Below are positions 12,701 to 24,633 of a stretch of DNA of 64,000 bases, one piece after another. This stretch comes from Gordionus sp. m RMFG-2023. Lineage: Eukaryota; Nematomorpha; Gordioida; Chordodea; Parachordodidae. Made by a program: the position numbers and the translations under genes. A model generated the notes under the pieces. It searched no databases and was not told the origin of the DNA. It was given only the letters and a program-made list of their open reading frames with translations. Numbering within the stretch: the stretch's first letter is position 1; every line of letters starts with the position of its first letter. The stretch spans positions 51,540,569 to 51,604,568 of the forward strand of contig NC_088776.1 in the NCBI RefSeq assembly GCF_954871325.1, in the 5' to 3' direction.

Positions 12701-15700
12701 AAAGCATCTAATTTAAGCATAATAATTTTTTAAATTAGAACACATTTTAAAACGTCAAGTTGTTATTGCTATTAAAATATTCTAACGATTCTTAGCTTTA
12801 TTTTTCTTTCTCTCGAAATAACCTCCCCACATCTGATATTATTCTCTTCTCCTTTTTTACTCAATCTATACCCTTTTTTTTAAATATTCTTAAATGTTTA
12901 ATATAATATCTTATTCATTTTCGATTAGAATCTCATTAAGGTTTACCCGAAGATCAATTTAAAAATAATTAATTGTAAAATATAAACAGATCACTATTTT
13001 TACTCAACTAGTAAACCAAGAATTCCGTTAGGCGCACCTTGTATGAGTTGACAAATCGGCGAATTATCATCATATTCAATCGGGATCCACTAAATTTATT
13101 AAAAAATAATAATAATGTCAAATTTAAATTAATTAAGTCACCCTATTTAATATGTTAACATATAATTATACTATCTTGTCTCTCGTAACTTTAAATATAT
13201 ATTATACGATTAATATGGTAGAATAAATTTTATTTGTAAGAAAATCTTTAACCTCGATCCCTTCTCTCAGATAATCTTCTTGTTCTTCCTTCAGAGTCTT
13301 TTCGATAAAAAGTTGATGCAATTTTTCGTTGCAAAAATTGATACACAATTGCTCGAAACTTGTAGTTAGCAAAAAAAATTAAAAAAAAAAATTCTAAATG
13401 TCGCTCTTATTTTTTTATATTTTCAAATGAATTAAATTTAAATAAATATATGTTTACCATTGTTAAAATATTCCTTAATTGGAAAAAAAGCTCCCATAAA
13501 TATAGCTATTTGATTTCCATTTAAGAAAAATGCTCAAAGGGTCTGATACAATCCTTGAGGATTCTGCCCAGTTTAGCAAAGATCGGTAACTAAATTCTGT
13601 TTAGTATAAATACGCCCTAGGAACATAGAACTCTGGAAAAGAAGCGATCTGACCCCTTTCAAATTAGAACCTTAAAGTAGTGTTGTAAACGAACGCGTTC
13701 AAAATGAACGCGTTCGTGAACGAAGTTCGTTTTTTTGAAAAAAGGTGATGAACGGCGTTCCTTTTTTTTTGACGAACTTTGAACGTGAACGCGTTCCTTT
13801 TCTTTGATGAACACGTTCAATTTTAAAAACACTTTTATTTTTATTTATTTGAAAAATTAATATTAATCCGCATTTTTTAACAAAAAATTTTTTTATTTTT
13901 ATTTATTTGAAAAATTAATATTTAATCCAATCTTTTAACAAAAAAGTCTTATATTTTTTAACCAGCTGTTTTTACTTTTTACTTTTTCCTCTTTCATATT
14001 GCAATTAACGTACCATAACGTGCTACTGCTAGAGAAGATAAGATTAAAGTTTATTAATTTAAATATTTTATATTTTAATTTAATAGATTAGCATTTGCAT
14101 GGATATAAATATTTCATCATCAGATTCTGAAAATCAAAATTCAATATTAGATGAATTAGAATTACCATGGCCCAAATATCAAAAATATTTCACTGTTTTA
14201 AAATCAATTCCGAGATATCCTTTTTTTTTGACGAGGAAGAAGAGGGCAGATTGGAGGATGATAACATAGCTCAATTTTTTGAAACAATGGATAAAACATT
14301 AAATGTTTTTAATAAATTTTCCCTTTTAAAAGAATTATTTATCAAGTATAACACCGCAATCCCTTCATCTGCCCCTGTTGAGCGAGTTTTACGCTGTATT
14401 AACTGACAAGCGTTCATGCCTATCAGATGAAAATTTTGAAAAGCAATTATTATTAAAAATTAATAAGAAAATTTTTTTATAAATTTATTTTTTTATCGCT
14501 CTATTATATTGTATTTATAATTATATTATCAAAATAAAACTATTATTTTTTATCATGGCTAATATATTGTGTTGAAAAATATAAGGCATTTATTTATATC
14601 AAATTAAATTTTAAAAAAAATTTATCATAAAATTTTGAACGTATGAACGCGTTCATGAACTTGAGACGCGTTCGAACTTACTTCTTTGAATTTGAACGTG
14701 AACGTGAACGCGTTCGATTTTTGTCAATGAACGTTGAACGCGAACGCGTTCGATTTTTTTAAAAATGTTTACAGCACTACCTTAAAGTAATCCGAGTTAA
14801 AAAATGTATCAAAATTTAGGTTTAATCTGATGAAGAAATAAGAAATCATTAGCCAAAATATTACAGTAAATTATACTTATTCCATCATGATCTTATTCCT
14901 AACTACTTTAGAAAATGGCATCACAGGAGATATTAAGTAAAAACTCTTATATAAGAAAATAGCTTTGGAATAATTTGCTAAATGAAACCAACATTATGAA
15001 ATATAATGACTGTTTAATTATAATAAAATATGGTATAATTATGTGTCATGAGATTTAGCAAATTCAGAGTTATGCTTAAATGACCCAGATCGGATTATTA
15101 AAAACTTAAAAAACCTGATTTTGCCGAAATAGTATGTTTCAGCATGCAAAGAGTATACCTACCCCATTGTAATAAAAATTTATTTGTAAAAAATTAATAT
15201 ATATTTAAAAATTAGTTCAAATGTCACTAAATGATTGTTTGAAATTCACTCTTTATATATAAAATTTTTTATAAAAATAAATAATACCTATTAAGAATAA
15301 ATATTTCGAATCCAAAAATGTCCAAAAGACCTAATCGACATTTAACCCCATCTTCAAGCTTTATATAAAAAATATTAATTTATAATTATTCCAATCTATT
15401 TAGTAGTTTGTTATGTTATCATCTATTTTTCCCTAAAAAAATAAGTCAAAATGGAAAACTTGACATTTTTGACATTCGTTCATGCGTTCCACTAGCCATA
15501 TAAAACAACGTTCATATATGGTCTTTGAGAGGGCATCTCTGGCATAATAGGCCTCGGATTTTGATAGATTTGCTATTGCCTAAAAACGATTAATTATTAA
15601 GCAATTTAAAATTCTTATGTGAAATAATATCCTATAAATTTTTTAAAAATTTGCAAAATATTTGTACCATTCGAAGAGGAAATTTATAATGAAATATGTC

Positions 15701-18700
15701 AAGAAAAGGGTCTCTCGTATGGTTAGCTATCCATAAAAAAATTTAACCCTTATTTTTCAAATATTTAGTAGTCAATTATATTTTACTATATCTTTTCCGG
15801 AAGCTATCTTCCTGTGTAGCAAAGCTTTGTTCATTAGGTTCGAAGGGCATTGTATCAGCTGCATATAATAAATTACAATCCATAATTTTATAACTGAATA
15901 ATTTTTTCCTTTTATCATATATATACAAAAAATATAATTCTCCGCATATAAAAAAAGCAATATGAGATTACATGATTTTCCTTCTTTTCATTATTCAAAA
16001 AATAGCTTGATATTAAATCTAACCATAGACATCTCATATAAACCAACCCATCCCACGTAAGGTCTTAATATTTTAAGGAAGTTTTTAGGTGTCCTCAAAG
16101 GAGGCGCGTACATAGGAATATATCTGGAGGGGAGGGGGTGGGTTTTAAGAAAATTATTGTTTTTTAAAAAAATCAGCATAAATATATTAGGATTAATAAC
16201 TATTTCTAATACACAATTTTAAATTAATGTGAATTACAAGAAAATTATACGTACAAACCAACATAAAAAAACTATAAAATAAATGTGAATTAAAAAATAT
16301 TAAACGGATATAATTGGCGGTATATGAAAAACTATAAAATAAATGTGAACAATAAAATATAAAGTGAATATAACCACCATATGAATCACTTAAATGACCC
16401 AAATAGAAATTTTAATTTCTTGTGTCTTTAAAATTTATATATAAAGAAGTATAAAAAATTTAAATGTTGGAAATATAAATTAATACACAAAAAGTTTCTT
16501 AGGAATAATTTTATTTTGTATGTTATATATTTACAATGTACAATTATCTCATCCTTGCTTGTCGTCAAATGACTATGAATATTCAAAAGATCCTAACCTT
16601 TCAATCTACTTTCAGAAGTTGTACTTCTTAGGTATGTTTTTCAAAGACCTGCAGGCCCGGCTCCCGGGCCGGCATATTTTAATTTTTTTAAATATACCCG
16701 GGCCGGGCCTGAAAATTTTTTTCAAAAAATATCCGGGCTATGCTATATATTTTAAAACAGCCTATATTTGAAATCGTTATTATTAGCTAGAAAAATCAAA
16801 AATATAATTTATTTTTTAAAAATTCGGGCCGGGCTAAAATTTTATTTTAAAAAAAGCCGGGTCGGGCCTGAAATTTTTTTTAAAAAAAACCCGGCCCGGG
16901 CCATAAAAAATTTAGGCCGTTCTGTTATTCTTCTTAAAAAAGAGAATGTTCTCTCATTAGTTTACTATGGGAAGAGTTGCTAATATATATATATAACATA
17001 AACATTTTATTACATTGGGAATATAATCCAAAATGTGTTTGAAATAATACAAAGCATCCATAGCATTTTTTGGGACTATATCAATCATAGTTAATCTTTT
17101 AATCATAGTTATTCAGCCAATAAGGCATCATAAGATACTTTAACATCTTCATGATAAAAATCTAACAAATATGTTTTTTTCTATCACCATCTGAAAAAGG
17201 ATTGGGAAGGCTTTTGTGGAAGTAATATATGCAGATTGGTAAGTGCTGCAAGATCAATTAAAAATCATTCATTTATTTGGGTTATAAATGTGTCTAAGAG
17301 AAGGGATATTTGTTTTATAATACGCTTCTACTTATCCTATATTAACGTTTAGACGATAAGCTTGCATTGCTACAAGTCGAGGGAGACAAATATTAAACAC
17401 GTATAGCTATGCTTTTGACTCAACAATAACATATAAAATATGAAATTCTTCATCAACATTAGCCCTAATTTCCTTGAGTTCTAATAAAATGCTCTCCGCT
17501 ATTCTCATCTTCTTAATCAAATCAATGTCATGTTTTTGAAAAGTAATACTTAAAATAGTTGTATAATTAAATAATACATTCTAATAAGAAAAAAAAATTG
17601 AAATAAGTATTGAATCCTATAATTTTCTTGCTTCTGAGGAAATATTTCTTTCAGGCCATTGTGATATTTCAGTAATAGCATTAATAATCGGTTCTTCTAA
17701 CTCCATAAAAGCTGTTACTGCTTGATGGTGGAGACTCCATCTTGTTGGATAAGTTTGCAATTTCTTTCTCCCTGTTGGACAAGAAGTTTCAGAAATAATT
17801 ATTATTTGACTAGAAATTTGAAAATGGTAGATAAATATTACGCCCCTAAAAATTTGAAAATAATAGTAAATATTACGCCAAGGAAAACTTGAGATCGAAA
17901 TAAATTGATTAAATAACTTAGTAGGAATGTGATAAATAAATGTAATTAAATATATATTTAACATGAGATAGGAATAAATATTAACATTAACAAATATAAA
18001 TTAATATAAACAATAATATTTTTGAAAAATATATCCGGCATCTGCATTTTTTGGCTTGGGGGGGGCTGATTTGACCCCCCCCCTGCAGCCTACGCGCCTG
18101 CCTCAAAGTAAAATAGAAAAAGTCACGGAATCTCATATTTTGGTCACTTACTAAAAAAAATATTAAAATCTATCATTAGAAGGAACAATGAAATTTTGAT
18201 ATAATCAGTTTTCTATTTTTGTCATTTGCATTTTATTATCATTGAAATTTTTGTTTTCAATCTGAATTAACCTCGCATGCGAATTTCAAATGATCTTCAT
18301 TCTTCATCTCCAATTTACCAGCCTTTTCTTCAAAATTTATTTGGCCGAAATGTAGAACCGATCCTATTATGCTAAAAAATGCCTATATTTTATTTTGTTA
18401 AAAATATGTTTGATAAATAGGAATTATTGCGTATTGGAAATAAATTATGATTAATTTTTTTTATATCTTAAATAACAATGCTAAATCTTTTGAAATATAG
18501 CAAGAAAAATTAATTATATACTTTTTCTTCTTCCTCGGAAACACCGCAAATTCGAAGCCCTTCTAGAACCAATTTTAATTCTTTAAAGTCATCCAAAGTG
18601 GCTACGGTCATCGAATCTTTCTATATAAATTAAAATAATTTGGAAAACTAAATGTCTTCTTTTTGATCATCTTAAAAAGGTAATTGGTTACTGGAGACAT

Positions 18701-21700
18701 TTATTGCTCCCAGCAAGTGATTTTAATTTAAATAAAAAACATCAATCAAATTCTATTGAACGCTATTCTGATTAAAATCCTTTTTAATCACTTTGAGCGA
18801 GTTATATACCCTACTCTACAAACACTAAATATTTAATCATCTGCTTTACTTTATTAATTCTAAAATTTTGATTTATAAAATTAATATATACCTTCAAAAA
18901 TAATTATATTCAAATGATTGTTTGTTATTATGCTTACACAATCAATAACATACCAGAATTATAGATAATAAAAAGACTATATCTCTATTATTTTCTATAA
19001 TGAATAAATGTTTCGGCATATTTGCCAACGAGTTAATAGATTATTATATTTATTGCAATAAAACCCTTCAAAAAACGTTAGACATTATTCTAAAACCTGC
19101 ATTATATAATTGTATGACGCAGGGTCGGGCTGCAAATACAAAGCATCCGAAATTTCTTTCATCTTAAAAACTTGATAAAATATGTGAAAATTCCTTTCCC
19201 CTTTGTTTTGGTAGACGACTCTAGACTTCTCGAGCAAATAGCTAGTAACCTTAGCTCCCACTATTGACCCCTTCATGTTTTTTTTGTCATTTAAAAAATA
19301 AATTTTGTTTGACGTTTAATTTTATTTAATTGTTAACATTAATATTGATATGCATAAAAATATTTAAAGTTTGTAAAATATAACTATATATTAGTATAAA
19401 TATATATAACATTTGGGAATCATATGCAAACTTATTTATATTCATATGAAACTGAACATTGATCAATTAGAAGCCATATTCGTTTCCCATAGGAGAATCA
19501 TATGTCTTTCATAAATAAACATATATGTAAGGCAAACTATTAGGGCTTTTAAGAGGTCAATTTTTTTTTACGATCAGTCCATGCATATTCTGATTCTATG
19601 GTTTATATTATATAAAATTGCAATTCTTTAGAAAATACGAGTACGAATAGATTTGTACAATTATACTGAGAGAAAGACAGCAATATTATACGGCCTAAAT
19701 AAAATTCTCACTTGACTTTTTAAATGAGATGATAACTGATTTCTTTTAGGTAGAATTAAGCAAAAAAATATGTTCATTTTTATTAGAAAAGCTTCTAAAA
19801 ACCTATAATTGTGTAAAAATTTTTACTAAATCGTTTTGTTAAATAAAAACAACTTTTAATGACGCTAGGACTGACTGTCTGGATTTTTTTTTAAAAAAAT
19901 GCAAATAAATGATCGTTTTTAAAACATTAATTTTTTCTTAAAAGAAGGTATCACCATAAAATTAAACTGGATATCCATATATTTTCCGAAACGACTAGAA
20001 TTGTCATTCCTATTTGTCTTAGCGTTTCCCATGGCCTCGAGGACTGGCACCGATTTTTGCAATTTTTCTCTAACTCTTTTATCATAGTTCATAAATTATT
20101 ATTATTATTATATAGAAATGAATTTTTCCTTTCGTTTAATCAAAAGTAATTAAAAAATATCGAAATGTTTTTAAGCACAAAAAAAGGGGTCAAAAAATCT
20201 TAGTTTTGAGCAACAATAAAATAATAGAGGGAGAAAGAGTAGCGTTGAATGTTTAATTTAAAAAAAACACCTTTCAACTTCGGGAGAATGATGGCTGGCT
20301 GCTGCTATGTACAGTATAACTTTTTTCATGGATTCGGTTTTACCCGCTCCACTTTCGCCAGAAATTAGCATGCTTTGATTGCTTTGACTACCCATCATGG
20401 CTCTGTAAGCTAAGTCAGACAGGGCGAAACTAAATCAAAGATATATTTGTTATTTTATAAATGAATTTTAAATTTATTCAATATAAAATATCCATTGGTT
20501 TTATTTTGATTATTTGAGTTCAAGTTTTTGAAAATGGGCAAACAAATTAGTGCTGACAGGGTAATGTAGAAAAAACGCCATTAGTAACGACATTAATTTT
20601 AAAAGAAAAACAACGAGTAATGGGCCACGCCACGGTAAATCCTACTTTTTTTGATAAAATAAGGCAATGTAGCCATCTCCCAAAATATCACGTTTGAAAA
20701 AAATATTAATGGCGAAAATGATATGCGAAAATGTAATTTTAACGTGTATATCTTGAGTTATGTTGGTAATTAATATAAATTCAAATTTAAAGCAAGTTTT
20801 TAAAGGTTTGATTTCTCTCGCGATATATAATAATATCATAAAAAATAATTAATAATGTAAATAAAATTACCGAATAAAGAATAGGTCAAAACTCTTTTAA
20901 ATTTAGATATAACCAGAGTTTTAAAAGATATTTTTCAAATGGATCTAAATACATATATTTTTTTATAAAGTGATCTAGAAACAGATACCACATTTTCGTA
21001 TCTAAATATTTAATAACTCCGGATGTAAATATTACCCTATTTGACACAATTTCGATATTTTAGGACTTTTAAACTTAATTTAGATTGATTTTACATAGTG
21101 AGAAAGCGGCGTTTAATTAGTAAGCTGAAAGGGTATTCATATACTAAGTGATTATAAGTTTGAGAATAAACATAGTTCACATCAATTTCAAGCAAACTTG
21201 TAATTTGTAAAGTGACAAGTAAACAAAAATGACATTAATGTTAAGTAAATTCCATTATTAAGTTGTGGTAAGGAAAGTTATATAGCTCAAAGGATGCGAG
21301 TCTTAGTAAAAAGTCAGGTTAAAAAAAATAAGAATACAATGAATTTCATAGGTATATGAATCAAGCATTTTGTTTACATGTGTGGTGGCATTTCAAATAA
21401 GTTGACACCTCGATATTTATTGATAAACTCTGGAGTGTATATGGGAATGTTTTTGTAGGGATTTATCGCTATAAGTACCGATCCTATGTATGTCTTTTGA
21501 AGAAGTTATTAAAAGGTTATATTAAATTGGACAAGAAATATAAAAAAAATTCCCTTAAGCCTCGTTTATAATAAGCGCCAAAAACTATGCGTAATATAAA
21601 ATTCATGCCAAATTATACAACTAAGCTGACATTTGGAGATAAATTATGTGTAGCTCGAGCGATATCGCGATACTTCGTGCGTGCTATGCGAGGCCTTCTT

Positions 21701-23198
21701 CATTCATAGTTAGCACAAATTCGCGACTAATTATATAAAATATGCTTTTTTTTATATTCTCCCCCCGCGAATTCACTCTACTGTGAATGAGAGGTTAGCA
21801 TGCATCCGCAAAAACACTAATTCGCCGGGAAGTATACAAATCATGCTGCATTTTCTCTGTATTTATATAATTAGCCCTGAATTCGCGTCAACTGTGAATA
21901 CAGGATTAAACTGCTTTTATAGTAAGCAAAACGCGATTAGTTTAAGCGATCCGAAATTAATTTGCTACGAAATCACAGCTGATTGATCTTAGCGATAATA
22001 CTTTTTAAATACAGCTATCGTGATTTCTTCATTTTATTGAGCATTTACTCATTATATCTTATTATTAGATTGATAATATAAATTACATAGTGAAAAATTT
22101 TGCATCGCTTGAGCGAATTGCGCTTACTATAAATGCAGCCTTAAGACACAATTTAAAAATGCGAGTTCATTAACAATGTTGATTGCTTTCATATTATTAT
22201 TTTTTAGATGAGGCACTAGCATTAATTTTACTTAAGTTTTGTATCCTGCAATTTGTAGCACAAAATATTTATGCAAACTTTTATTTCAATTTGGTGATAA
22301 TCTTATGGGGAGGGTTATGGAGTAAGATTTTTCAATTTTATTTGACTGTTAAGTGATATTAAATTATTTAATTACATATATAATATCTTGCGAATAACGA
22401 ATTTTCAAATTATCTATAAATGCATCTTCACTCGTATAATCTTCCAATAAAACCATATCCGGTACCCCTTGATTATAATTGAATATAAAGATATGAGTAA
22501 TCATTTAAATTAATTTTTAGAATTGAATTGCTTTCTGGAGGGAAAAGAATATCGAAATCCCCTTAGGGTATGATTTACGATTAAAGGGGAGAGTTGAAAA
22601 CTCACTTTATCAAGTCGAAACATGCCATATTTATATATTATCAGATTTCTTTCTGTTTACAACTGTATAAAAAAAAATTAGCAAAAATTTTTAAATAATA
22701 AGTAAATATTTTATTCCAACTTAATTTTTTTTGTTAATTTACGAGATTAGTTTCCTAAATAATTGATTTTCATGTTTGCCTATATAAATTTTTGCGAAGC
22801 TATAATGAACTTTTTTTCTAAGTCTAATACATGCAACAATTAAAATAAAAACCCCTCTTTTTAAAAGGCATATATTTAACCGCTAGTCAATCCCCAGACA
22901 AGTTACACTTACACCCCCCCCCCTTCATCCGTATACACTCTCCCATAGTATGAACGTACCTTTGAATTAATATCCGGGCAGCATAATAAATTGTACTTTA
23001 ATTTATGTAATAAAATTAGCAAATAAAAAACCCCAATATTCTTTCCCCTTCAACATTTTGCATGACTAATTATAATCACCCCCCCCCCTCCTAATATAAA
23101 TTATTACCTGTGGCATCTTGGGCTTCATAGAGATGTGAAACTTTGTGATAATCTAGGGAAGCTTTCCTAATAGTACTCTTCCTCTTCATTACTCCCAT
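9787..23198 (-). CDS. class I myosin heavy chain, motor domain and IQ region
   Basis: Twenty-one exons join in phase to give about 797 residues. Exons (high to low): 23108-23198, 22376-22467, 21378-21493, 20271-20429, 19955-20075, 19097-19270, 18522-18620, 18272-18382, 15787-15858, 15460-15579, 15288-15358, 13253-13358, 13009-13089, 11886-12029, 11717-11765, 11537-11664, 11256-11361, 10960-11077, 10286-10482, 10025-10093, 9787-9953. Hallmarks in order: P-loop GESGAGKTE, switch [19 protein letters not shown] and [10 protein letters not shown], switch II/relay [64 protein letters not shown] and converter [10 protein letters not shown]. These match class I myosins, nearest Myo1c/Myo1h from memory. 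The neck has two IQ-like stretches ([19 protein letters not shown] and [19 protein letters not shown]) that should bind calmodulin-type light chains. The product is an actin-based motor ATPase. Introns hold several transposons. Confidence 0.93.
10098..10230. repeat. GAATAGAAATA-type simple repeat
   Basis: About 130 bp of purine-rich microsatellite made of irregular AAATAGAAT and AAATAAAAT units. It begins right beside the acceptor of the IQ exon at 10025-10093, in its upstream intron. The long minus-strand frame over it is an artefact of the repeat. Confidence 0.85.
12222..12326. mobile_element. 105-bp MITE with TTA target duplication
   Basis: The ends CCTTGAATTC and GAATTCAGGG are inverted, and both flanks are TTA (12219-12221 and 12327-12329). 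The interior repeats GCGAATTCGC. A 3-bp TTA duplication suggests PIF/Harbinger type. Related GAATTCGCG bases recur at about 21770-21905. Confidence 0.5.
13678..14779 (+). mobile_element. deleted hAT transposon with GAACGCGTTC subterminal arrays
   Basis: Termini TAGTGTTGTAAAC and GTTTACAGCACTA are flanked by a perfect 8-bp duplication CCTTAAAG (13670-13677, 14780-14787). Both subterminal regions carry repeated copies of the palindrome GAACGCGTTC. Inside, an ATG at 14100 starts an acidic leader, followed by a remnant of the hAT dimerisation domain ([15 protein letters not shown], then in another frame [20 protein letters not shown]). The transposase core and its catalytic residues are absent, so it is non-autonomous. 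It lies in the myosin intron between 15288 and 13358. Confidence 0.88.
14100..14480 (+). pseudogene. hAT transposase remnant (dimerisation region)
   Basis: Two overlapping frames cover the hAT C-terminal dimerisation motif SSAPVERVL and the [17 protein letters not shown] helix, so a +1 shift separates them. The leader encodes an acidic Ser-rich stretch and then WPKYQKYF. Only the two ends of a transposase are present. Confidence 0.7.
16101..18100 (-). mobile_element. hAT element, family A copy 1, in a myosin intron
   Basis: Ends GAGGCGCGTACATAGG and CTGCAGCCTACGCGCCTG are flanked by a perfect 8-bp duplication CCTCAAAG (16093-16100, 18101-18108). On the minus strand near 17617-17770 it encodes [19 protein letters not shown] and [19 protein letters not shown], which match the C-terminal half of hAT-like transposases of the ZMYM/52K-repressor type. 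Around 17220-17400 lie remnants like those of copy 2 (28497-30229). It is frameshifted and inactive. It lies between motor exons 18272-18382 and 15787-15858. Confidence 0.9.
16642..16924. mobile_element. 283-bp CCGGGC-rich element nested in family A copy 1
   Basis: Ends CAAAGACCTGCAGGCCC and GGCCGTTCTG are partly inverted. The interior repeats CCCGGGCCGGGC and GGGCCTGAAATTTTTT, an unusual GC signal here. The same-length segment lies at the matching place in copy 2 (29551-29833), so it was present before family A spread. Relatives stand alone at 48983-49218 and 62875-63480. Confidence 0.65.
21559..22141. mobile_element. cluster of TTTATAGTAAGCGC-type MITE pieces
   Basis: The best-defined copy is 21910-22141: ends ACTGCTTTTATAGTAAGC and GCTTACTATAAATGCAGCC, with TTAA on both sides (21906-21909, 22142-22145). 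Another end, GCCTCGTTTATAATAAGCGC, starts at 21559 after a TTAA. Between them are GAATTCGCG pieces related to the 12222 element. The family also includes 5790-6811, 23753-23920 and the repeats at 53 kb. It lies between myosin exons 2 and 3. Confidence 0.6.
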
Positions 23199-23405
23199 GT
23201 TGGATAAAAATATATATTAATAAATCAATATATAATTTTTCAAATTTTAATTTATCTATTATTTACAGTTACTTTTTTTATATAAAAAAAAGTTTCTAGA
23301 ATTATTCTTAAAAAATCATTTGTTCAAATCGATTTTATAAATTGAAATTTAATAAGTTAACAAGTTGTTTTTTAAAAAAAAATCAGTCAGGCGTCTTCTC
23401 TCTAG

Positions 23406-23641
23406 TATAGTTGGGTAATGTAGGATAATTCGGTTCAATCTACAAGCACGTGCCGTAGAAAATTCTTTAACATTAATAAGCCGTTTTAATTTATATTAAT
23501 TTCTTTCAAATTTGAGCTGCTATATTTATAGGAAAACCCAGAAGCCAAAGTAAATTTAAGGCTAAAAACACGGTTTATTCAATTTTTATGCCGACTATAA
23601 TGGGCTTAAACGGCTAAAAATATAGTAATTAACCAACTATA
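23406..23641. mobile_element. 236-bp hAT-like MITE upstream of the myosin start
   Basis: Ends TATAGTTGGGTAAT and ATTAACCAACTATA are inverted repeats, flanked by a perfect 8-bp duplication CTCTCTAG (23398-23405, 23642-23649). There is no coding capacity. It lies about 200 bp upstream of the predicted myosin ATG (23198) and may affect its promoter. Confidence 0.82.
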
Positions 23642-23649
23642 CTCTCTAG

Positions 23650-24542
23650 AACCTCAAATAAATGTTAGCTTATGACTTTAAGCAAAAATTATATAATTTA
23701 TACTAATTTGAAAATTATTCTTTTTTAGAGGCCATGCAGGAATTCTTATTTAACGTTGCGTTTTAAAAAAATATTGAAGTAATTCACACAAGCCAATAAT
23801 AGGTATAATTTGAAAAATACTGAGCGAAATGAAAAAACTACAATTTAAGTATCGCAGTTATTTTGATAGCTAATTTCGCATCGTTTGGGAGAATCGCCTT
23901 GCTAAAAATGATATAAATTATTAACTTAAATAGTCAGAATTTTAGAAAGCTTATATAAAAAATATGGAACTCTTACTGTAAAAAGCAGTATGAAAAATGT
24001 ATGTCGGGATAAGCTCTTATAGCAAGCTTGGTAATTCCTTCTGCTCGATACGTTTTCTATAATTAACCTCTAAACTTCACGCTAGAAATTTTACAAATCC
24101 TATGTAAGTAGATTATTTAAATTAAATAAACATTTCCGTTCCGATCCCTTCCATTCCTCACTTATTAAGCATGACACTTTAAAAAAAATTTAAATACGTA
24201 TTAAATAAATATATATTTTATAAAAAGCACTTTTAAAAATTTTAGATAGTCGATATTATAAATAATTAAACACGTATCAAATAAATATATATTTTATAAA
24301 AAAAATATTTGAGTTTCACAATTAGGTCAAAAGGCGTATTTCTAAAAAAAAATTGCCGTTTCATAAATGCATAATTTTTGCTTGATAAAAAAAAGGAAGA
24401 ATGAAATTCATAATTATAATCCTAACAATCAGGAATTTTAAATAGTGGATTATCATATTAAAATCATGAAATATAAAGTAATAAGTGAAAAGTGGTACCG
24501 TTGGTGACACAATAATAATTGATATTCTTTTGCATTACATAA
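23650..24542. other. intergenic between myosin start and FKBP2 3' end
   Basis: Apart from the partial MITE at 23753-23920 there is only AT-rich DNA. A short near-repeat of AAATAAATATATATTTTATA occurs at about 24210 and 24280. Confidence 0.5.
23753..23920. mobile_element. partial MITE related to the 5790-6811 element
   Basis: It shares ACAAGCCAATAATAGGTATAA and ACTGAG(A/C)GAAATGA with the interior near 5850-5900. The ends are worn, with no target duplication seen. Confidence 0.45.
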
Positions 24543-24548
24543 TTTATT
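24543..24548 (-). promoter_or_regulatory. candidate poly(A) signal of the FKBP2-like gene
   Basis: AATAAA on the minus strand lies about 86 nt past the FKBP2 stop. The hexamer is common in such AT-rich DNA, so position is the main support. Confidence 0.4.
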
Positions 24549-24633
24549 TAAATATTAAACTTATAATAAAAATAATTTCTGGAAGAATTTCATATAAAAT
24601 CTTTGATTATAAGAATTTTGTAGAAAAAGAGCA

